Below are positions 61,468 through 64,000 of a stretch of 64,000 bases of DNA, one piece after another. The stretch comes from Pleomorphochaeta sp963678575. Lineage in GTDB: Bacteria; Spirochaetota; Spirochaetia; Sphaerochaetales; Sphaerochaetaceae. The DNA lies in the NCBI GenBank assembly GCA_963678575.2, contig CAXXHV010000002.1, forward strand, positions 1,178,001 to 1,242,000. The letters run 5' to 3'. The notes below the pieces were generated by a model. The model was not told where the DNA came from. It searched no databases and was given only the letters and a program-made list of their open reading frames with translations. A program made the position numbers and the translations under genes. Every line of letters starts with the position of its first letter. The stretch's first letter is position 1.

Positions 61468-62187
61468 TTAGCAATTATCTTTAAAACTTCTTATAACTTT
61501 AATTAATTGTTTTTTATCTTCTTGTACTTTTAAAATTGCAGAACCTACAAAAATAGCATCAGCTTTTGATTTTTTTGCATATAATGCATCTTCAGGAGTA
61601 TGAATACCAACACCACAGTAAATTGGTCTCTCTATTCCCTCTTCTCTTAAATAGCTAATACAGGACTCTAAAGTTGGATAAGTTTTATTTCTTTCACTTT
61701 CATCACGAGTTTTTGCTTGTAAGTATACAAATCCATTAGATTCCTTTGCATATAAAATCTCAGTACTATCTAATTTTCTCTGAACATAACAACTAACTCT
61801 TAATTTATTAGCTATGATGGAATTTTTAATTTTTTCATCTTCTAACCCACAAAGAATAATATCTCTGAAGTCATTATCTACACAAAATTTAATGAATTTA
61901 TCTACTCCAATTTCTTTGATAGTATTTTCATAAACTAAAAGAATAAACGAGGTTTTAGGTAATAATTTTTTAATTTTAATCATTCCTTCCATATACTTTT
62001 CATAATCATCACAAGCTTTTAATGCTTCACTCATACGATTAGCAATGAAATCACCTTCTAAATAAGGATTTCTGGATGGAAAATCAATCTCAATAATATC
62101 ACAACCAGCATCAACATAAGTTTTAGCTGCATCAATACTAGATTCTATAGATGGGTATCCATTTGATAAGTAACAAATTAAATCCAT
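61468..62187 (-). CDS. Second TrpA-like TIM-barrel protein
   Basis: Protein of 239 aa of the tryptophan synthase alpha fold: YLSNGYPSIE at the start, IIEIDFPSRNPYLEGDF with E33 and E44 (the second is Asp in TrpA), YCGVGIHTPEDALYA and AIFVGSAILKV at the phosphate end. No trpB or trp operon is near. It is directly downstream (ATG adjoining the stop) of an iron alcohol dehydrogenase and a BtpA-family gene. It differs from the paralogue at 48592 in lacking the second acidic Asp. Function unknown; lyase or aldolase is a proposal. Confidence 0.75.
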   Translation of the reverse strand: MDLICYLSNGYPSIESSIDAAKTYVDAGCDIIEIDFPSRNPYLEGDFIANRMSEALKACDDYEKYMEGMIKIKKLLPKTSFILLVYENTIKEIGVDKFIKFCVDNDFRDIILCGLEDEKIKNSIIANKLRVSCYVQRKLDSTEILYAKESNGFVYLQAKTRDESERNKTYPTLESCISYLREEGIERPIYCGVGIHTPEDALYAKKSKADAIFVGSAILKVQEDKKQLIKVIRSFKDNC

Positions 62188-63345
62188 TTAACACTCCCCT
62201 TTTTCTGGAAGAATTAAAAGAAATAGTTCTTTGAATTGTTCTAAAGTTGGAATAATTGGATTAGTCTTTGTACATCCATCACTTTTAGCACATTCAGCCA
62301 TCTCATCTAATTTTTCAAGATATAAACTTCTATCTTCTATTACTGAAGAGAAATCAGAAGGAATATTTAATTGAGAATTTAAATCTCTAATAATATTTTG
62401 TAATGATTTATCTTTACCTAATTGTTTTACAAAATCATTATATTTATTTTTTGCAGCTACATTTTGACTATTAAATTCAATTATATAAGGGAGAATAATT
62501 GCATTTGCTAAACCGTGTGGAACATGAAAATAAGAACCAACAGTATGAGCCATTGAGTGGACAATACCCAAAGATACATTTGTAAAAGCAAGTCCAGCAA
62601 CCATAGAAGCATTTAACATAATTTCTCTTAATTTGATATCATTTTTATCTTTAAATACCTTTGGTAATGTATTTATAATATCAATGGCTGCTTGTGTTGC
62701 TAAAATATCTGATAAGTAATTTGCTCTAGTTGAAGCAAAAGCTTCTAATGCATGGGTTAATGCATCTAAGCCTGTATCTGCTGTTGTTGCTAAAGGCATG
62801 CTTAGTGTAACTAAAGGATCACAAATTGCTACATCAGGCATCATTTCCATATTTCCAATACCATGTTTCATTCCATTTTCATCTGAAATTACAACAGATC
62901 TAGATACTTCACTTGCTGTTCCAGCAGTAGAAGGTATACACACAAATTTTGCTTTAATATGTAATTTTGGAAAATTATTTGGTGGTAAAATATCTTCTAA
63001 TGCCTTTAATTCAGGATGTTCATAATATACCCACATGGTTTTAGCTGCATCCATAACAGAACCACCACCTAAAGCAATTATTGTATCTGGTTTAAATTCA
63101 AGCATCTTTTTTGCACCAGTAATAACAGTCTTAAAACTTGGATCTGGTTCTACATCTCTAATAATTGATACTTCAACTTTATTTTCTTCTAAAATTTTAA
63201 CTACTTTATCAAGTATTCCACTTTTTTCCATACTGTGGCCACCAATAACTAAACTAGCTCTTTTAGCACCTAGTTGAGCTAAAAATTCAAGGCAACCTTC
63301 TCCAAACATCAATTGACTTCCTGCCAACTTCATTGGTCTCATCAT
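62188..63345 (-). CDS. Iron-containing alcohol dehydrogenase
   Basis: Group III metal-dependent dehydrogenase of 385 aa. NAD-binding motif IIALGGGSVMDAAKTMW near residues 89-105; metal-binding part GLDALTHALEAFAS and HSMAHTVGSYFHVPHGLAN. It would reduce an aldehyde or oxidise an alcohol with NAD(P)H. AGGAG precedes tandem ATGATG. It lies between the BtpA-family gene (17 bases upstream) and the TrpA-like gene, so it may dispose of an aldehyde released by a lyase in this operon, which is inference. Confidence 0.93.
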   Translation of the reverse strand: MMRPMKLAGSQLMFGEGCLEFLAQLGAKRASLVIGGHSMEKSGILDKVVKILEENKVEVSIIRDVEPDPSFKTVITGAKKMLEFKPDTIIALGGGSVMDAAKTMWVYYEHPELKALEDILPPNNFPKLHIKAKFVCIPSTAGTASEVSRSVVISDENGMKHGIGNMEMMPDVAICDPLVTLSMPLATTADTGLDALTHALEAFASTRANYLSDILATQAAIDIINTLPKVFKDKNDIKLREIMLNASMVAGLAFTNVSLGIVHSMAHTVGSYFHVPHGLANAIILPYIIEFNSQNVAAKNKYNDFVKQLGKDKSLQNIIRDLNSQLNIPSDFSSVIEDRSLYLEKLDEMAECAKSDGCTKTNPIIPTLEQFKELFLLILPEKGEC

Positions 63346-63362
63346 ATCTATTTGCTCCTATA

Positions 63363-64000
63363 TTATTTTCTTATATTTTTCATTAACTGTTCAACTTTTT
63401 CAAAAACAATTGGATTAGTCAAAACCCCGCTTTCTTTAAAGGAACTACCGATAATTGCTCCATCTGCAATTTCAAATTGGCTATTAATATTGTCTTTATT
63501 TGCACCACTACCAACTATTACTGGAACATTTACAACCTTTTGTACTCTCTCTATCATTTCTAATGGAGTTGCTTCTCCTGTTGTACTACCAGTTACGATA
63601 ACAGCATCAGCACCACAAGCTACTGCATTTTTAGCAGAGGCTTCTATTGGAGTTGGTGTTATTAAATTTGTATGTTTAACTTGTATATCTGCTAATATCA
63701 TTACATCTTGAGCGTTTAAATTTTTTCGATATAAAATGCTTTCTCTAGCACATGGATCAATAACGCCACCAAAGAATTGAACTCTATCAACAAAAACAGG
63801 TAATCTAACAAACTGACAGTTATTGAACTTTGCGATACTTATTGCAACCTCATAATCACAAAATGCTGCATCTATACCTATTGGAAGAGAAACCTTTTCT
63901 CTGATTCTTGCAGTAATGGCTGAAAGTGCTACAGCTTGAGCTGTATCCAATTTTACAGATAAAGGGTCATCGCACATATTTTCAATCATAATAGCATCAC
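63363..64000 (-). CDS. BtpA/SgcQ family protein, N-terminus beyond the window
   Basis: C-terminal ~212 residues of a BtpA-family TIM-barrel protein. The frame stays open to 64000, with DAIMIEN just before the first internal ATG (63989), matching the conserved DAxMxEN strand of the family. Other marks are PIGIDAAFCDY, VMILADIQVKH, ADAVIVTGSTTGEAT and VPVIVGSGA. BtpA was first linked to photosystem I stability in cyanobacteria; relatives such as SgcQ occur in sugar operons of non-photosynthetic bacteria with unknown reactions. First visible gene of the BtpA-dehydrogenase-TrpA-like operon. Confidence 0.85.
   Translation of the reverse strand, partial: DAIMIENMCDDPLSVKLDTAQAVALSAITARIREKVSLPIGIDAAFCDYEVAISIAKFNNCQFVRLPVFVDRVQFFGGVIDPCARESILYRKNLNAQDVMILADIQVKHTNLITPTPIEASAKNAVACGADAVIVTGSTTGEATPLEMIERVQKVVNVPVIVGSGANKDNINSQFEIADGAIIGSSFKESGVLTNPIVFEKVEQLMKNIRK

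Noticed and set aside
1..64000. Insertion sequences, prophage, tRNA or rRNA genes
   Set aside because: I saw no transposase, integrase, phage structural gene, tRNA-like cloverleaf or rRNA segment in any frame or intergenic stretch that I could support.

Overview
The window comes from a very AT-rich bacterium, most likely a host- or gut-associated spirochaete (Treponema/Sphaerochaeta relatives). The best taxonomic clue is the seven exported solute-binding proteins. Their signal peptides end in a shared F-A-x-G-x-x-E type motif with no lipobox cysteine, a style I associate with spirochaetal binding proteins. Gene content is that of a sugar-scavenging fermenter. It holds five CUT1 sugar ABC transporters, one CUT2 (ribose-type) ABC transporter and one TRAP transporter, each beside its own regulator or catabolic enzymes. 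Taxonomy is inference, since no rRNA gene or other marker is present.

Layout. 1-3.5 kb: 5' part of formate-tetrahydrofolate ligase (fhs), an isochorismatase-family hydrolase, a C_GCAxxG_C_C redox protein and a PhzF-like isomerase. 3.6-6.8 kb: UgpBAE-like transporter. 7.0-11.5 kb: D-lactate dehydrogenase-type flavoprotein with EtfA/EtfB, the latter pair with a ferredoxin-like cysteine cluster (electron-confurcating lactate dehydrogenase type), and a divergent RpiR regulator. 11.5-20.9 kb (minus strand): binding protein, two permeases, AGE-family epimerase, fucose-isomerase-like protein, an N-terminally extended ManA-like isomerase, ROK kinase and double-GNAT protein. 21.3-23.1 kb: murQ and a MurK-type kinase. 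23.2-27.6 kb: second UgpBAE-like transporter with a LacI regulator. 27.7-29.1 kb: hipBA. 29.3-38.2 kb: YesMN-type two-component system, CUT1 transporter and a cytoplasmic GH5-GH30 fusion enzyme. 38.6-43.9 kb: CUT1 transporter bracketed by two paralogous proteins resembling the C-terminal part of RarA/MgsA without its ATPase, plus an AraC regulator. 44.2-50.8 kb: SorC regulator, RbsBAC-like transporter, TrpA-like protein and FGGY kinase. 51.0-57.5 kb: LarA-like racemase, TRAP DctMQP, zinc alcohol dehydrogenase and GntR regulator. 57.7-61.3 kb: a complete His-Xaa-Ser radical-SAM cassette (hxsD-hxsB-hxsC-hxsA). 61.5-64 kb: a second TrpA-like protein, iron alcohol dehydrogenase and a BtpA/SgcQ-family protein (partial).

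How the parts work together. None of the five CUT1 loci carries its own ATPase, so they probably share an MsmX/UgpC-type ATPase encoded elsewhere. All six ABC loci have a strong hairpin between the binding-protein gene and the first downstream transporter gene, which should leave the binding protein in excess. Imported sugars are epimerised, isomerised and phosphorylated by the linked enzymes. Two TrpA-like proteins with no tryptophan pathway around them are candidates for new retro-aldolases. The most distinctive system is the Hxs cassette: an exported protein with seven consecutive His-Xaa-Ser triplets and ten perfect Pro-Ser-Ser-Thr repeats, next to two radical-SAM/SPASM-type maturases.
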